Shown here: positions 28,370 through 29,819 of the stretch, one piece after another
Position numbering within the stretch: the first letter of the stretch is position 1
Layout of the letters: every line of letters begins with the position of its first letter
Assembly (NCBI GenBank): GCA_025963425.1
Contig: JAOPUQ010000082.1
Span: 1-29,819 of the forward strand
DNA from: Modestobacter sp.
GTDB taxonomy: Bacteria; Actinomycetota; Actinomycetes; Mycobacteriales; Geodermatophilaceae
Direction: 5' to 3'
Length of the DNA stretch: 29,819 nt
Position numbers and translations under genes: made by a program
Notes under the pieces: model-generated
What the model saw: only the letters and a program-made list of their open reading frames with translations
Database searches by the model: none
What the model was told of the DNA's origin: nothing

Positions 28370-29819
28370 TCAGGACGGCGCGGGGGCCTCGCCGTCGCCG
28401 GTGTCGCCCGCCCGCGGGCCCCGGATGACCACCGTGGTGCCCTCCGGGCCCGGCCGGGCGGTGATGTCGGCGAAGGCGCTCATCAGCGTGGAGCCGCGCC
28501 CGCGGTCCATGCTCGGCACCCGTTCCCGCCACTGCCCGTAGTCCCGGACCGTGATCGTCACGATGCCCTCGAGGGCCTCGGCGGACACGTCGAAGAACGG
28601 CTCCGTCGGGTCCTGCGCGTGCTCGATGGCGTTGGTCGCCGCCTCGCAGGCCGCCAGCAGCAGGTCGTAGGCCTGGTCCTCGTCGAGCCCGGCCTCGGCC
28701 AGCATCCGGCGCAGCGCCCGGCGCAGCGCGGGGATCGTCTGGGCCGTGGAGGAGAACCGCCAGCGCTCCCGGACGGTGGGCACGGGATCGGCGGGCATCT
28801 CCGACGCCGCCGGTGGCGGGGGGAGCGAGTCCGGGGGCCGGCTGGCCGGGACCAGGGTCCGGACGTCAGCCGTCGCCGCGTGCGGGGAGGGGACCGGCCG
28901 ACCTCGACCGGCGACCGGCGGCGAGCTCGGGGGGACGGCTCCGTGCCGGCCGGCCCGCTCGACCGCGACCCGCACCCGGGCGATCAGCTCGGCGGCCTGG
29001 AACGGCTTGGCCAGGTAGTCGTCGACCCCGGCCTCGAAGCCCTCCACGGCGGCCTCCTGACCGGCGCGCGCGGTCAGCATGATCACCGCGATGCCCGCGG
29101 TGGCCGGGTCCGCCCGCAGCCGGCGGAGCAGCTGGAAGCCGTCGACGCGCGGCATCATCACGTCGGTCACGACGACGTCGGGCCGGTGCTGGGTGATGCT
29201 CGCCAGCGCGTCCTCGCCGTTGGTCGCCGTCCGGACCGCCCAGATCGGCGACAGCAGCCGGATCAGGTAGGTCCGCATGTCGGCGTTGTCGTCGACGACC
29301 AGCACGGTGGTGCCGGTGTCGGCCGGCAGCAGCGGGTCCCCGTGCGGGGTGACGTCCTGCTCCCAGGCCTCGGCGGTGCCGAAGGCGGTCTGCGAGGGCG
29401 TCGCGGGGGCGGCGTCGACGGCATCCGCGCTGCCGAAGGGCATCGAGACGGTGAAGGTGCTGCCGGTGCCGGGCTCGCTGGCCACCGCGACGGTGCCGCC
29501 GTGCAGCCCGACCAGCTCACGCACCAGGGCCAGGCCGATGCCGGTCCCCTCCCGGTGGCGGGCCGCCGAGCCCGGGACCCGGTGGAAGCGGTCGAAGACC
29601 AGCGGCAGCTCCTCGGCGGGAATGCCGATGCCGGTGTCGGCGACGGTCAGCACGAACCGGTCGCCCTCGGACCGCACCGTCACCGCGATGCTGCCGACGA
29701 AGGTGTACTTCACCGCGTTGGACAGCAGGTTGAGGACCACCTTCTCCCACAGCCGCGGGTCGACGAAGGCCGGCCGGTCCAGCGGCGGGCAGTCGGCGCG
29801 CAGCTGCAGCCCGGCGCGC
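28370..29819 (-). CDS. Hybrid sensor histidine kinase with receiver and RsbW-like ATPase domain (N-terminus outside window)
   Basis: The frame is open to the window end, so the sensor and phosphoacceptor-histidine regions are not seen. The visible 482 residues begin in the kinase ATPase domain: N box NLLSNAVKYT, G1 DTGIGIP, F box and G2 GTGIGLALV. A receiver domain follows with VDD, the phosphoacceptor in VVVTDVMMP, the T of MLTARAG and the K of LAKPF. After a Pro-rich linker a second GHKL ATPase of the RsbW/SpoIIAB anti-sigma type closes the protein, with ACEAATNAIEHA as N box and a G2-like GRGSTLM. Such a layout links phosphorelay to partner-switching control of a sigma factor. It lies alone on the minus strand in this window. 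Confidence 0.9.
   Translation of the reverse strand, partial: RAGLQLRADCPPLDRPAFVDPRLWEKVVLNLLSNAVKYTFVGSIAVTVRSEGDRFVLTVADTGIGIPAEELPLVFDRFHRVPGSAARHREGTGIGLALVRELVGLHGGTVAVASEPGTGSTFTVSMPFGSADAVDAAPATPSQTAFGTAEAWEQDVTPHGDPLLPADTGTTVLVVDDNADMRTYLIRLLSPIWAVRTATNGEDALASITQHRPDVVVTDVMMPRVDGFQLLRRLRADPATAGIAVIMLTARAGQEAAVEGFEAGVDDYLAKPFQAAELIARVRVAVERAGRHGAVPPSSPPVAGRGRPVPSPHAATADVRTLVPASRPPDSLPPPPAASEMPADPVPTVRERWRFSSTAQTIPALRRALRRMLAEAGLDEDQAYDLLLAACEAATNAIEHAQDPTEPFFDVSAEALEGIVTITVRDYGQWRERVPSMDRGRGSTLMSAFADITARPGPEGTTVVIRGPRAGDTGDGEAPAPS

Noticed and set aside
26637..28532. Long upstream extension of the 613-residue minus-strand gene
   Set aside because: It runs antisense through the acyl-CoA dehydrogenase gene; the extension is repetitive shadow sequence and the GTG at 26636 has its own ribosome site.
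1..29819. CRISPR arrays, transposases, integrases, tRNA or rRNA genes
   Set aside because: No regularly spaced repeats, no transposase-like proteins and no tRNA/rRNA-like stretches were found by reading the window; a covariance-model tRNA scan could not be run.

Overview
The window is about 30 kb of very GC-rich DNA with strongly G/C-biased third codon positions, frequent GTG starts and many 4-bp start/stop overlaps. The gene content (mycolate-free actinobacterial families such as DUF881, a CPBP protease, AacS, and a histidine kinase carrying an RsbW-like domain) suggests a high-GC actinobacterium, plausibly of the Geodermatophilaceae (Blastococcus, Geodermatophilus or Modestobacter). That placement is inference from style and content, not from a marker gene. 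No tRNA, rRNA, CRISPR array or transposase was seen.

Left part (1-11.4 kb) holds housekeeping and redox genes: the 3' end of pyruvate carboxylase; a very unusual four-part protein (NhaA antiporter, DsbA-like thioredoxin, cyclic-nucleotide-binding fold, glutaredoxin-like module); a DUF881 membrane protein; a lipoprotein plus ATP-grasp pair that resembles E. coli YgiB/YgiC; a VOC protein; a DUF2510 membrane protein; a DUF1348 protein; a Cys-type glutathione peroxidase; a DUF2237 protein; and a forward run of FMN reductase, NAD(P)-binding epimerase-like protein and CPBP protease.

Centre (11.4-24.7 kb) is the most interesting region. A GntR/FCD regulator is divergent from a 12-gene forward cluster: NCS1-type nucleobase/hydantoin-class permease with a zinc-ribbon tail, Rieske ferredoxin, Rieske oxygenase alpha subunit, an unrecognised 115-aa protein, SDR dehydrogenase, phthalate-dioxygenase-type reductase, Dabb-fold protein, metal-dependent cyclase-family hydrolase, nitrilase-superfamily hydrolase, DsbA-like protein, acetoacetyl-CoA synthetase and amidase. 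My reading is a catabolic operon that imports a small N-heterocycle, oxygenates and dehydrogenates it, opens the ring and cleaves C-N bonds, and ends in acetoacetate that is activated to acetoacetyl-CoA. The substrate is not known from the sequence. A near-perfect 20-bp palindrome sits over the likely promoter of the permease gene, and strong GC-rich hairpins lie in four of the larger gaps of the operon.

Right part (24.7-29.8 kb): a 613-aa membrane-anchored coiled-coil protein of unknown function with an internally duplicated domain, an acyl-CoA dehydrogenase, a probably frameshifted small membrane-protein gene, and the C-terminal part of a hybrid histidine kinase (kinase ATPase domain, receiver, RsbW-like ATPase) cut by the window end.
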